Shown: in pieces, positions 34,971-46,429 of the stretch
Layout of the letters: every line of letters starts with the position of its first letter
How positions within the stretch are numbered: position 1 is the stretch's first letter
Source: Adiantum capillus-veneris
Taxonomy: Eukaryota > Streptophyta > Polypodiopsida > Polypodiales > Pteridaceae
Length of the DNA: 64,000 bases
Direction: 5' to 3'
Assembly (NCBI GenBank): GCA_014529385.2
Contig: CM043967.1
Location: 133,292,682 to 133,356,681, forward strand
Notes under the pieces: model-generated
What the model was told of the DNA's origin: nothing
The model's database searches: none
Seen by the model: only the letters and a program-made list of their open reading frames with translations
Translations under genes and position numbers: made by a program

Positions 34971-35365
34971 ACACTAATGTAGAGAGAGAGAGAAAAAAAA
35001 CATGTTAACTTGTACCTTGTAAAGCTTGAAGTCTTTGTGTTTTTTATGCTCAATGACTTTTGTGTTGCATGCGAACCTTGCCTTGCATCAATTATAGCGC
35101 TTCATGTTTCATTCGTCATAAGAACATCTTCGTTGATTCTTCACAAAAACTCATCATTTTTGTGAAGGATTTTGTTCACTTGAAGCTTCCTCCCGGAGGA
35201 AAAGAGAATTTTTGGAGGAAAACTTGTCTTTCTCTAAGAAGTAAGAAGGAAGGGTGAAACTACTTCCATGAAGTTTGTAGCTTTCCTTTCCTGCTAGCTT
35301 TCCTTTCTTTTTAGCTTTCCTTGTCAACACAAGTATGCTATCTTTTCTTGCTATACACAACAAGG

Positions 35366-35450
35366 CTCAATAGCTTGGATGGTAGAGTGTTGGCCTCTTA
35401 CCCTCATGGGGTGGGTTCAACCCTCCTTCATGCAATGGTTTAAAGGGCCT
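35366..35450 (+). repeat. tRNA-derived SINE head
   Basis: TAGCTTGGATGG (35371-35382) matches a pol III A box with two differences, and GGTTCAACCCT (35414-35424) matches a B box with one difference. They are 31 bp apart. D-arm and T-arm-like pairing is visible, but no sound acceptor stem was found, so it is not a functional tRNA gene. It lies in the E3 leader on the opposite strand. The SINE 3' end is not determined. Confidence 0.6.
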
Positions 35451-35689
35451 TCCTACGCGTGCAGCCAACGCAACCTCGGTGCCATAGAGTTGTCACCACC
35501 TTAGTCGTGCACTGTGGGGAGCGTAGCTAGGGCGACCGCGGTCGCTGTCCGTTGACTGTCTCCTCGTGTTGCACAAAAAACTATGTGCTTGTCTTCTTTT
35601 TGTTGTGCTGCGGGGACGCCTGCAGATCGTGAGGAAGGAGATGCGCGTCACATGCACATACAGCCCACTTTTCCCCTTTTCCAAGGATA

Positions 35690-35701
35690 GCTCGAATACC
35701 A
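35690..35701 (-). promoter_or_regulatory. E3 primer-binding site, tRNA-Met type
   Basis: Minus-strand TGGTATTCGAGC matches TGGTATCAGAGC at ten of twelve positions and lies one base from the LTR end. Confidence 0.8.
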
Positions 35702-35702
35702 G

Positions 35703-35817
35703 TGAAAGGACGAGAGTAATGCGTGTGTACCCAATTGTGATATCTTATAGCGTTCCCCTAACGTACACACTATCCAGCCATGTCAGTGGCCTTGCCCGTA
35801 GGACCCATGTCCTTACA
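35703..35817 (-). repeat. E3 5' LTR (115 bp)
   Basis: Pairs with 24898-25020. Minus-strand ends are TGTAAGGACATGG and CCTTTCA. Confidence 0.88.
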
Positions 35818-35822
35818 ACCTA

Positions 35823-37985
35823 TGTCGTATTCTGGATTTGCAATTTTGCTAGGACATGGCTCCTAGGCAAACTATTTTTACACATCCTCAATCAAGACAA
35901 GTTTATATGGTCAAGGACAATAGTAATCAATGGTGAGCAACTACGAGATACATACTTTGCAAGAATTTTTTTGTTTTTCAATACGTGGTACAATTCAACA
36001 AGGTCGATTATCTATGAATGCTTGACAAGGTCAACTTTCTTCTCCTATGACATCTATCTATGAGCAACAGTATCTCTTAGTTATGAGCAATGATAGCATC
36101 CAAAATGGGGCTACTGCGATGTATCATGCAAATACAAGACTTCCCATGTTTGGAATATGCTATCAGTATATGAACTTGGGGGGGAGGTGGGGTATTTGGC
36201 CAAGTGAGGATATAAGCTCACAAATTTACGTATGACAACGGCAAATTGTGATGTATCCATGCCCAATTGTGCAAGGAAATTTTGGTATCGGCTCAATCTA
36301 TAGGAGTTTTTCATGTTGCCAAGGGCTTACATCTCTGCATTCATAGCATGCAAGTGAGGTAGATATAATATTGTTTATGTTTTCGCTATAGCACTAGCTA
36401 CTTTGTCAAGGAAGAGGTAAGTTACTGATGTCTTAAAACATTTTTATTTTTGTTCATTCACAAGCAAAGTTCCATACATAAATCACCCTGGTACAGTCAC
36501 GACCACATACAAGGTAGGTGGGTTCAGATGTGACTAATGTTACCTCTCTCTATGAGAGTGTTGTACATGCATATTGTTGTACACTTATAGGATAAGCTAT
36601 GACTAGCCATTCTTTGCAAAAAGGCATACACAAGGGACATATAGTAAAGTAGAAAAAGGGATTCTTCTCAGTCCATCATTCTCTCTTTCTTTCCTAATTT
36701 CTACAAGAAAAATGAAATTTGGCATGATTTTACTCAAATCTTTCTATGTCGATATGGTAATAGGAAGGGCTAACAACCATCTATTTTGGAAATGCCAAGG
36801 GGTAGTGGACAAGTTCAACTTCCAAAGTTGATTTCAATCACTATTGGCTGCTAGTTGAACATTTTTCCTGCAAAGTCTAACCAAGGGGTTTGACAATGTA
36901 GATTTTAACCAAGGGTTTTGGCTTGCAAAGGCAACACCCAAGGTTACATTTTCAATACTACTTGAATTTAAATAATATTTTATAAGTGTTCCTAGGCCTT
37001 TGCAAGCAAGAAATTTGGGCAGGTCCATTTGACTACATGCTCAACCTCCAGGTACGCATATGAGTCAGTTTTATTTCTTTTCCAAATACGTTTTTGTTTT
37101 CTTTTCCAAGTAGGATGCATAAACTTCTATGTTCTCATCCATTTTTCTCTTCAAGAGACATGACCATGTTAGGTAGGAGCAAATATGTAGGGATCTCTTT
37201 GGCACATGTTGTCACATGGGATACAACCTGGTCTAGGAACTCGACGAGTTTGGTTTGGCCAGTGTGGATCAAGGTTAATGAGATTCCCTCTCACTCTCGT
37301 CGTAGAGTGTTTGCAATTACCTCCACACACAAGTACATCTTGTACTTGAAGGCTGTTCTTTTTCCACACTAGGTGTTATGGGCCCTAGTGTTTTAGAAAA
37401 GTTTGATTTGGAGCGGCATGCACATTCCCTCTTTACCAATCACTTTGGAAGATTGTCTGTAAACAATGGGAAAACATACCTCAGTATTATCATTTATCCA
37501 AAGAGGATAGGCAGATTACAAGAGTAATCATGTGCTAAAGGATATGCGAAGTGCGTATGCTAGCACCAAGCAATCCAATTAGAAAGCATGTATTGCTCTA
37601 GTTGGAGTTTTCTAACCATAAGGTAAAGCATGTTTGCGACTAGGTTTAGTCTCTTCATGCTTAAGCCAGGTTCTCAACCTTGAACACTATTTATTTTGGG
37701 TTTGTTTACTAATGCAATAAGATAAAAATTCAAGGACTTATGTTTTGCTAATGAGTTACGCCAGTCAGTTACTATCATGCAAAGTGAATAGAGGTACTCT
37801 TTGAGGTACATCTTAATTGTGATAGCTCGTTTAGCATACTCAAGTGAGTTCTAAATGAAGTCTTCATGCTATGTTATTCTCAAGATGGTTACAAAGGGAC
37901 AACAATGTAGAAAATCAAGATGTTATTTTTTATTTCATTGAACCTCCTACTCAACCGCATGAACATAACCTCATCTTAGACTATC
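35823..37985. other. E2 right interior, no gene seen
   Basis: No gag, protease, RT or integrase motif could be read on either strand. Short open frames lack domains. It lies upstream of the chromodomain fragment of E2. Confidence 0.5.
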
Positions 37986-38019
37986 ATGATTTATGCACGT
38001 ATCATCATGTACGTCAACA

Positions 38020-38144
38020 AGCATTCATCACGTGGAAAAGATCTACCTGAAGAAGGTGCCACTTGGGAAAATATTATTGTTCTTAGGAATAAATTTCCTA
38101 CTTTTGTTTTCAAGGACAAAAGCTCTTCTCCAAGGGAGGAGTAC
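38020..38144 (+). pseudogene. E2 chromodomain C-terminal fragment
   Basis: The frame reads GKDLPEEGATWENIIVLRNK, then FPTFVFKDKSSSPREE. This is the end of a chromovirus pol polyprotein and closely parallels the E3 chromodomain end. It stops just before the E2 3' LTR. The start of the domain and all of integrase are missing. Confidence 0.85.
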
Positions 38145-38282
38145 TGTAAGGCCAAGGGCAAACCCAGGGGGGTCAAGGACGGGCGGGCCAAGGGCCTGCT
38201 ACAAATGGAGAAGGGATCCTAGGCCAGTGGCTATAAAGGGAGGTTGAGTGGAGGATCGAGCATGGAAGTCCCTTGTTCTTCA
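38145..38282 (+). repeat. E2 3' LTR
   Basis: About 138 bp from TGTAAGGCCAAGG to TTCTTCA. Shares long blocks with 23416-23544, including 'ggagaagggatcctaggcca'. Confidence 0.82.
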
Positions 38283-38940
38283 TGCACACGTAGATCATCC
38301 ATATAGATTTCTAAAAATATACACAAGTATTTTCTGAAAGCATGAGCCATGATCCTTTGGAAGGTGGCTGGTGCATTTATTAGCCCAAAAAGCATCATTG
38401 AGTATGCAAAAATATCCCACTTAATGGAAAAGGTTGTTTTGTGTTGATCTTCTGGTTTTAAGCCAATTGATTATAACCTAAAAATCCATCCAAAAATCTA
38501 TATGCACGCTTCCTTGCTACTCTTTCAAAGGCATGGTCAATAATAGGTAGAGGATAATTGTCATGGATGGTAGCTACATTCACTTTTTTGAGATTGATGC
38601 ACACTCTTAACTTGCCATTCTTCTTAGGTACCATCACATTTTGGGACACCCATTGTGTATTTTCAATTTCATAAATGAATTTAGTTTCCTTTAGCTTATC
38701 GACCTCTTCTTTGATTCTCTTTGCAAAGCCTTCATTGTAAGTGTAAGGGCATTGTCTTCTTGGCTTAGCATTGGGCTTTAAAAGAATCATATGCTGACAG
38801 ATGGCAGGATCAACCCCCTTCAAGTCTTTATAACACTAGGTGAACAAATCCTTATACTCCTTGATTGTCTGGATCAATAATTCTTCCTCATCTAGAGACA
38901 GATCCGTAGCAATATAAGTACATTTGGACTCTTTTCATAA
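38283..38940 (-). pseudogene. E0 reverse transcriptase, fingers and palm
   Basis: Starts at about 38935 with TYIATDLSLDEEELLIQTIK, then QHMILLKPNAKPRRQCPYTY, then VPKKNGKLRVCINLKKVN, the first catalytic Asp in FLDGFLGYNQ, LFGLINAPATFQRIM and the catalytic YMDD at about 38300. A stop or frameshift lies near 38460. This motif set fits the non-chromodomain gypsy branch with tRNA-Asp primers. The E2 insertion cuts it directly after YMDD. Confidence 0.93.
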
Positions 38941-40029
38941 CTCTGCTAGATCTTTTTTTTTTTTAGCATCCTCAAGTCCATCATAAGATTTCCCTCGTTT
39001 AGCCTTCTCTCTAATTGGATTTTCAATAATGATTTTAAGGTCGTGAGTGTACTTCTTGTAATGAGAAAGTACATGTATCCCGTTCTTTTTTTACTCTTCT
39101 GCTTTTTTGTTTTCTCTCTCCATTTTTGTTGTCCACATCTCTTTCAACGTCCATTTCAATTCAATATATTTTGTTTTCCACTTAACCTTTGTTCATCTAG
39201 GCTCGCTGACAGTGTCCACTTTCTTCGATGCATCCTTGAGAGGTTTTCTCATTTGTCCTTTTTTTGGTTTCACTCTATTTTGGCTAAAACTGTGTTGAGG
39301 GTTTTCTAGTTAATTTGTCTTTTATGCAATTAAGGGCCCCTACTAATCTCAAGTAAGACTGTATCGCATCAAGGTATGGCATTAGGTTGTTTCTTACCCC
39401 CTTTTTTTGTTCACTTGTTCTTGTAATGTTGTTGTCTCCTCGGTCTCTTATTTGTGAAATCAAAGAAATTTTTAAATTTTGTTTTCGGATCACTTTCATG
39501 AACTTTTGATTTTTCATCATTTGCACTAATTTCTAAGTATTCTTGAGTATCAAGAGTTTTATAGTAGCATTCATTACTTGGCACCTTATCATCCTCTAGA
39601 ATGTGGCTCAAATAATTTTCCATCGTAAAATCTCAAATAGAAATCTCATCCTGGATACACAAGCAGTACTGCATTTCAGTCTCTAATACTCATGTCACTT
39701 CAATATTCCCGGTTTCCCTGATAATCTCTTTCTAGATTCACCATGATCATGTGAAAAGAAATCAAGTCTAGGTCATTTTTGTCACAAAACTTGGTAGGTT
39801 TGATATCATTGACACACACATCTAAGGTGGCCAAAATTTGAGTCCACTCCAAGGATTCCATTCTTTCTTTAGGAAAAGGTTGAAGTTTATAGTTAAAATC
39901 TTCAAATGGTCTCTCTTGCTTGCGCTCAGTCTTAGAGTTCAACCATGCAGGTGCCTCATATTTTGTAACAGTTGTTGAATTGAAGTCCTCTACTAAGTCT
40001 TCTTTGTACATCTTTGTAGTTGTGGTCAC
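38941..40029 (-). pseudogene. E0 protease-RT linker
   Basis: Fragmented minus-strand frames (40029-39700, 39623-39411, 39526-39284). The first reads ILATLDVCVNDIKPTKFCDK. A similar string, MLDVCVNNVITTTFCDKDGY, occurs on the plus strand at 41.4 kb in fragment F, so this is a family-specific spacer between protease and RT. The rest is Lys/Asp/Asn-rich. Confidence 0.65.
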
Positions 40030-40313
40030 TTAAATTGATGCGGGTAGTGATGTTTCCATGTGGTTCAAATAGATATAATCATAACCCCAATCTTGAATCA
40101 TATTTAATTGGTGCATGAATGACCTTCCTAGAATAACATCATAGTATTCTTAGTACCAAAATCTATTATCACAAATGTATGTTCACACTCAATTCCACAA
40201 GAAGTTACTATAACATGCTCCATGATACCAATAGGCTTTGCAAACACAATGGATGAAGCTAAGTCCTTGGAGATTCCGTCAATTCCTAAAGTAGCAAGCC
40301 ACGGGCATAATCA
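40030..40313 (-). pseudogene. E0 protease, C-terminal part
   Basis: Minus-strand reading gives KPIGIMEHVIVTSCGIECEH and TFVIIDFGTKN, equivalent to the G2 protease stretch VTSCGINYEHTFAVVDFEKTN. The active-site Asp region is missing because the fragment stops at about 40,313, where an inverted relative begins. Confidence 0.8.
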
Positions 40314-41384
40314 TTGTGGGAGATAATCACAAAAGACAAAAGTGTCATGCTACTAGTAACACCAATCCCTGAAATCAACATGGACCATGAGATCTATCCG
40401 AGAGATATGCAGTCATTATACAGCAATGCAGGTATGGAGGTATCCGTAGAGAATAAATTGGTGACCATAAGAACTTTACCATCCTTTATAGGGAATTATG
40501 AGACAAAATCTGAAGTGATAATTTTTCCTTCACAATGGAATTCTATTCCATGGATGATAGATACAAAGAGCTTATATGACCTAATGTCTTCTCCTATAAG
40601 ATGCACATTACTCTCAAGGAACTTCTAAAAATCACGCAACAATCTAGAAAATGTGGGATTGAAAATCCATCCAAAAGATAACCTTGTAGAAGAAATAAAG
40701 GAAACAAATCATCATGAGAAACCCACAGCAGAACCCATCCCAGTGGAACAAGGTGGGCGATTATTGCAATGGAGAAGAATGAAACACGACCTTAACTCTA
40801 AAATCCAAGGGAGTAAAGAAAATAGTGATACTTGATAGTAGGGCCAGAATAGCCATTGCTACAAAAGGAGTCTAGGAGAAATAGGGAAGACCAGCTCTCA
40901 AGAAAATGCGCATGAAATTGCAACTAGCAAACAGGTATGTGGAAAGACCCTAAGGAATGTTGGAACAAGTAATTGTATCCTCATGCGGGATAGAATATGA
41001 ACATACCTTTTTTGTAGTTGATTTTAGAAAAGGAAAAAACTTTGAAGTTAATGAAAGGTGACCATTTATGCATCAACCAAGATGGTTCAAGATTGGGGCT
41101 ATGACCATCTCTACTTATGGCACAAGGAAATCACAACCAGGGTTAACACAAAAGACCATAGCTATAGGGATGTAAACCGAACCTCGATAGAAGACTTTGT
41201 TGTCACTATGGATGCCATAACACAATTGCTTTCTTGGATAGTGAAGGATGCACAGATTTGGATGTGCACAGTATTAAAATGTGGGAGCGTGAGAAGGGAG
41301 GATTGCGTCTTAGAGTGTTCAGTAGACGATAACTATTACTTAAGAGACCCATTTATAGAGGAGTTGTTTGACCCCTTTGGATAG
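40314..41384 (+). pseudogene. F protease region
   Basis: 40314-40628 reads EIYPRDMQSLYSNAGMEVSV and RTLPSFIGNYETKSE, matching the G2 pro leader (FYPADIQSMYGDARTEVSV). 40835-41050 reads VILDSRARIAIATKGV, the active-site loop with D-S-G changed to D-S-R, then SSCGIEYEHTFFVVDF. About 41090 holds the WGYDHLYLWHKE block at the end of the protease. Several stops interrupt it. It would be catalytically dead. Confidence 0.85.
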
Positions 41385-42360
41385 AAAAAAGTACTAACAA
41401 TGCTAGATGTATGTGTAAACAATGTGATCACTACAACGTTTTGCGACAAGGATGGTTACGACATAATGCCCTTTCAGATGGTAACCGCTATCCTGAACTC
41501 AGAGGATATCACTGAAGCAAATGAGACATTAGAAGCAATCAATTGCAAGCGGATAGTGGACGAAATTTTTGTATAAATCTTCCACACGATGTTGAAGACA
41601 AATACCATGATTCAAGGAGTGATGATTTTGGGAATGATGCAAAAGAAGGACTTTCAAGTGGCTCAGAAAACAAAAATACAACAAAACAAGATGATCCAAT
41701 CTTCTATGAGTTTCCTAACCAAAAAATGTGGAGACAAAAGAGATATCAAATCAGACAAAAAAAAAAGCATAACAAATTTAAGAAACCAATGCCCAAGTTG
41801 ATGTCCAAAGCGCAATATCTCATGCTCATGGGAGCATGAGATATTGGGAGCATGCTCATGCTCATGCTCATGGGAGCAGATGATTGTGTCCGAGACAAAA
41901 TCACCCCCAGAAAACCTTTGAAGTTGACAAGTTTTGGAGCAAACACAAAGAAACAAAGCAAAAAACAAATGAAAGGCAAGGCTGAAACATCAATGACAAT
42001 GTCAAAAACTGAATGTAAAAGTGAATACCAAAAGTTAAAATGGACTCTGAAGGAGATTTGGACAACAAAAATGAAAAGTGAGGAGGGCTCTAACTTGGAA
42101 AAGTTTGATGCACCCTCTCAGTACAAAAAGTACACAATAATTCAAGATCGACGTATTGTGGTTGCGCAACCAATGCAAGAGACTAAAGAACCGAAAACAT
42201 CATATCATGGGCCTAAAAATGCAAAGAGGATTGATCTTGTTGAACCAAAGGAGGAATCTAAACAAGCATATATAGCTACAGATCTCACCAAAGAGGAGAA
42301 GAAGCTATTGGTAGCTACCCTCAAGCAATAAAGAGATGTGTTTGCCTACTCATACGTTGG
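41385..42360 (+). pseudogene. F protease-RT linker
   Basis: Lys-rich broken frames with MLDVCVNNVITTTFCDKDGY near 41400 (shared with E0) and, at the end, YIATDLTKEEKKLLVATLKQ and RDVFAYSY at 42264-42357, the conserved lead into RT. A 15-bp perfect hairpin and CATGCT repeats lie at 41813-41875. Confidence 0.75.
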
Positions 42361-42459
42361 TGCAGCCAAAGTTGGTCGACCATAGAAGATGGCATGGGTA
42401 GGTATGTGCAGGCTAGTAGAAGCATGGCAAAAGGTTGGAGCAGCTAGGAAGATCATGGG

Positions 42460-43160
42460 CTGACAGATCTTAAGGGCGTAAGTTTGAGCATATGGCAGCA
42501 CACTATACCCCTCAAGACTGATGCTAAACCACACCGACAATATCCCTACACCTATATTGAAACATTTACAAGGAAAATCAAAGAAGAGATGGACAAACTT
42601 AAAGAGGATGGGGTGTAGGAGGGCCTCTTTATTTGCCATTTGCTTATGGAGGTGATTAACATTGTGACGAATAAGTGTATGCCATGTGTGCAAGAATGGT
42701 GTGTGTGTAAGAGATGTGTAAGAGTGGTCAAAGGATGCACTTTTCCCCCCAAAAAGGAGGTGAAAAATTGTATGATTTTTGGCTCTTCATAACTCCCACA
42801 TATGATCTCCAATTTGAGTGGAGATCAGAGATCTACAATCTACACGTCGAGCTCTTTGGAGGGATATGCTACATGATATGGTTTTACCCACTAGATTTTA
42901 AATTTCATTTTGGGGGGAAACTTTGAATTCAAATAAAGTAGTCGTTTTTCCTGTTTGAATTCAGAGGTTGTCCTTTGTTTACTTTCTTAATATGAAAGGT
43001 TTGGCTTCCTTAAACTACCAAATAAAGAGGCCCTCCTAGACCTCATTCTATTCCTAATGGTTTATCTATGAGATAGAACACACGTAGTGGGTGTCACCCA
43101 TTGTGGTGGTGCCCAAAAAGAATGAAAAATTACAAATGTGCGTAAATCTCAAACTGCTAC
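42460..43160 (+). pseudogene. F RT, start only, interrupted
   Basis: PLKTDAKPHRQYPYTYIETF and KIKEEMDKLKEDG lead to about 42612. After the TIR insertion the frame resumes at about 43059 with GFIYEIEHT and WVSPIVVVPKKNEKLQMCVN, which contains the RT fingers motif. It ends where the G1 LTR starts at 43161. Confidence 0.88.
42616..43038. mobile_element. Short TIR element (MITE-like) in F RT
   Basis: Perfect 20-bp inverted ends: TAGGAGGGCCTCTTTATTTG at 42616 and its complement at 43019-43038; the match extends outward with one mismatch. It splits RT between KEDG and FIYE. About 20 bp between the right end and the resumed RT frame is unexplained, so the target duplication is unclear. It has no coding capacity. 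The superfamily is not assigned. Confidence 0.75.
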
Positions 43161-44069
43161 TGTTTAAGGACAGATCAAACAGGCGTCCACCTGGTCGGAC
43201 ATGTAGCCGATCACCACATTTCTACTCTAATAATTGTCTGAGCTAGTGTAGTGATACTCTATGTAAATCCTAATTGTAGAGTAGCAAGTCAATTCCCTGA
43301 GTTGTAATGATGTCATGATAATTGTAAAGGTACTTGTGAGCCATCCACTGGCCATTTAGAATACCCTAGGTATAAAGATCAATAACCTTAATTTCAAAGG
43401 AGGCTTATCTTGAAGAGAAGGAGCTCTAAAAACGTACGCTCAAGCTCCGAGCTGCTCCAAACTTGTAATCATCGCAGCTAATGATTTGGTAATTAGTTTT
43501 CAATTCTAAAACTTGCATTGTGTTCCTCTCTCTTTGCTCTTTCAATTAAGTGTAAGCATTGTCAGTTTTGTTGTGGTTTGAAACTACGCATCTGTGAGCT
43601 GTAATTGCAGATTTGAGTTCTTAAATCACTGTTTGTAGTCGTTTCGACCATAAGAGAGTATTCTTAGACCATAGGATAACCTTTCTAGACTGATCTGTTG
43701 CAGTTTTTAGGACCTTTTTTATGATGGATTGTGATTTTGGTACCTTTTTGGATTGCAACCAGACTTGGTAGGATAGTGCCCCTAGGTGTCCTAGACCTCC
43801 TCCTAAAGTTTCATTGCATTTCAAGTCCATTTGAGTGTCGAAATGGCGTGATGACCTAGAGTAGTGAGAAAGGACATAGGCAAACTTCCCTGATCATTGA
43901 GTGTTGGTTTGCTTGTAGAGTTGTTGCATTAGCTTGTTAAGGTTCACTTCTTCAGATTGACGATCTCAAAGAGTCTCCATTCCCCGTCCGAGTCACTTCC
44001 CTTAGTATTGACATTATGTTAGTACCAAAAATCTATGTTGCAGACGTTTGTCATGGCGACCCGCTAACA
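43161..44069 (+). repeat. G1 5' LTR (909 bp)
   Basis: Starts TGTTTAAGGA and ends CCCGCTAACA. Related to the 912-bp LTR at 51777-52688, especially in the last half ('cttgtaatc', 'ttgcattgtgttcctct', 'ttaaatc'). A 'ggtataaagatc' box at about 43369 is TATA-like. A decayed form of the leader palindrome is at about 43723-43744. Confidence 0.82.
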
Positions 44070-44070
44070 T

Positions 44071-44088
44071 TGGCGCCGTTGCCAGGGA
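44071..44088 (+). promoter_or_regulatory. G1 primer-binding site, tRNA-Asp
   Basis: TGGCGCCGTTGCCAGGGA differs by one base from the plant tRNA-Asp 3'-end complement and lies one base after the LTR. Confidence 0.92.
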
Positions 44089-45673
44089 TATGATCCTTAG
44101 ATGGTGAGTGATCTAGTGCGTATTTAGAGCATTATTTTTCTAATATTTGTCTCTCCATTCCATTTACACCTTAGCAGTGAAGTAGCTAGACATGAGGTTT
44201 AGTGCTTGATACAGTCTAGAAGTCGTGGACTTGCTAGATCTATTCTTGAGAAGTAAAGAGGGTTGAGAGTGAGATAGCCAAAAGCATTTCATTCTTCGAT
44301 TTACTCTATGCTTTCAGAGTGCTGTACCATTTTCTGTTTTGACTTTATCTTGTACTGTTTCATTTGTTTTCGTTTCATGCTTCATTTCAGTACCTAGGAG
44401 TAGGGTAACTAAAAAGTACCACCATCCAATCTGGGCAAAAAGATCGAGGAAAAAAACGGTGAAAAACATATTTTGGCCAAAATGACCATAGCTCCAAAAT
44501 TCTAAAAATTTGATGATAGAGACCTAGTGATCCAAATTCAAAAATTTGTGGATCAAGAGCATTAGCAAACTCTCTAGAAGCAATCTGGAAAGTTTGGCCA
44601 GAATCTGTGGAGGAACATGGATTGCGATCCATGTACCCTAGAGACCATTTTTTGTGAAAAGTGATCAGTGACATTGAGCATTAGTGGGATATTGCTCTGA
44701 TCAAGTTTTCTTGGAAGAAAAACTCAAAAATCACATCAGAATTGGCTATTGGGGCAAAAATAGCAAAAATGGGAATTCAGACACAAAATTGGACAAATCT
44801 TGAGATTTTGGGATCCAAATTCAAAAAGGGGTGAGATTTGGCATCTACAAGGCATATGAGAACCAACAAAACAAAATTCATGAAAAGATGCTACCAAACA
44901 TGGATCGCAATCTATGTACCTTTTTGACATTTGGGGCTGATATTTGACAAGTACATCCCTGATATCATTTGGAACAACTTTCCCAAAAGGGACCATAGCA
45001 AGAAATTGGAAAAGTTGTTCAAAATAGCCAAATACAGAAACTAGTCAAAAATCGCAAAGCAGACAGAAAAACTCACTTTTGACTAGGAAACATTTGTCCA
45101 AATTCAAAAAGATTTGGGGAAGAGTATCACCATACATGGACTATAAGATGACCAAGTTTCATGTCAAAAAATGAGGTCAAGCATGGATCGCGATCAATGT
45201 ACCTCATGAAAAATTTTTGAAAATTTTTTGGCTAAGATTTGAGCAGTAGGTAGCTGGTACCATTTGGACAACTTTCCCAAACGAACTAAATGCAAAAAAG
45301 TTGTGAAAAGTGATCAAAAGAGCAAAAAATAGAACATTGTCAAAACTGCCACAGCAGATTGTAGATGTCAATTTTGGTTGGGCAAAACTGATCCAAAATC
45401 AAAAAGATTTGTGGACCAAGCTACAAACAGCATAAGCTATCAAGACAGCAAAAATTTAGATCCAAAATAGGTGGAACATGGATCACGATCCATGTACCCC
45501 TGAGAAATTTTTGGACAAAAACTTTTCCAGCGTGTAGCACAGATCATTGTGAACAAAAGTCCCCAATGAATTTTTGTCAAAAAAGTTCAAAAAGTGGGTG
45601 GAAAGGGCCAAAACCTGTTCAAAAAGGAAGATCATAAAACAGACTTAGGGATTGACTTTTGCATGGCCTAAAC

Positions 45674-45815
45674 TGTTGAGAGAGAAGGAGAGAACACAGA
45701 AGTAGAACCCCAAAGTGTGTAGAATACACACATGAGATGATGTATATATAGAGGGGACCTGGGTGCCATATATAGAGAAGCCATATATTGAGTAGCTTCA
45801 CATATAAGCTCAACA
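45674..45815 (-). repeat. TRIM 3' LTR (142 bp)
   Basis: Identical by eye to 48107-48248. Contains 'tgtatatatagagg', which on the minus strand gives a TATA-like CTATATATACA. Confidence 0.95.
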
Positions 45816-46429
45816 CCCCCGCTCAAATAAGGGTCCCTAACTGTGGATGAAAAAACCCTTGAGGGATCAAGAGAAAAACCCACAGCTCTATATACACCCA
45901 CCGTTATATTATAAAAATCATTGAATATACAAATGTTTACGAGGAGCTACATCACTCCTTTTACAATGAATGTTTTATGAGGAGTTACATTACTCCTATC
46001 AAATACAATCATGAATACAAAGGTTCAATAAAGAGGTGTAAAAGCTATCGATTAGCTTGTAATCAAAAGTGTCTCCGTGAATCTGCTATGTAGCTTGTCA
46101 TCAATATCGCATCACCAAACATGTCTTCATGTTGTCATCAATATGGCATCACCAAACATATCTTCATAAATCTTTTATTGTCACCAAGTTTGTCTTCATA
46201 AAATCAATTCTTTGATCAATCCTACATAGATCATAGACTCCAAAAAAAAACATGTCATGAAAATTATTAGCATCGTTAATGAAATAATTACCTTCACAAT
46301 GCCATAAGAGATGGTTCGCGATGCCACTCTTTTGACGACATATATACGCACGACAACATATGGTACATAAAGTATAAACGTAAAAGTTCAAAATGTGTGA
46401 TTACGTGATACAAATGATATGTGTATATA

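Larger units (their letters stand above)
24898..35817 (-). mobile_element. E3: chromovirus (Ty3/gypsy), minus strand
   Basis: On the minus strand the order is LTR, PBS, gag, protease, RT, RNase H, integrase, chromodomain, LTR. The LTRs (35703-35817 and 24898-25020) share TGTAAGGACATGGG starts and CTTTCA ends. Flanks are CCCTA and ACCTA, four of five bases alike, fitting a decayed target duplication. The chromodomain after integrase defines a chromovirus. It is broken by many stops, two TTAA-flanked insertions in gag, and a 2.5-kb insertion between RNase H and integrase. It lies inside E2. Confidence 0.93.
23416..38282 (+). mobile_element. E2: small-LTR gypsy element with chromodomain end
   Basis: LTR-like ends at 23416-23544 and 38145-38282 share the TGTAAGG start and the blocks 'gtcaaggac', 'ggagaagggatcctaggcca' and 'tggctataaagggaggtt'. 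A PBS follows the left copy, and a purine-rich stretch (ccaagggaggag) precedes the right one. The only recognisable protein is the chromodomain C-terminus before the right LTR. TGCACAC flanks both sides (23409-23415, 38283-38289), and the E0 RT frame resumes across the site. E3 is nested within. The missing gag and pol suggest internal deletion or a non-autonomous form. Confidence 0.85.
40314..43160 (+). mobile_element. F: gypsy fragment related to G1/G2
   Basis: Holds a pro leader, protease, linker and RT start in the plus orientation. It lacks LTRs: the left edge abuts inverted E0 protease, and the right edge is cut by the G1 LTR inside RT. The TIR element at 42616-43038 splits its RT. Similarity to G2 at 57.6-58.4 kb is clear over its first 800 bp. 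Confidence 0.85.

Noticed and set aside
35366-35440. Functional tRNA gene
   Set aside because: A and B boxes are present but no acceptor stem or sound anticodon arm could be formed.
42346-42812. Minus-strand open frames over the MITE region
   Set aside because: They run through transposon ends and antisense RT; no domain.
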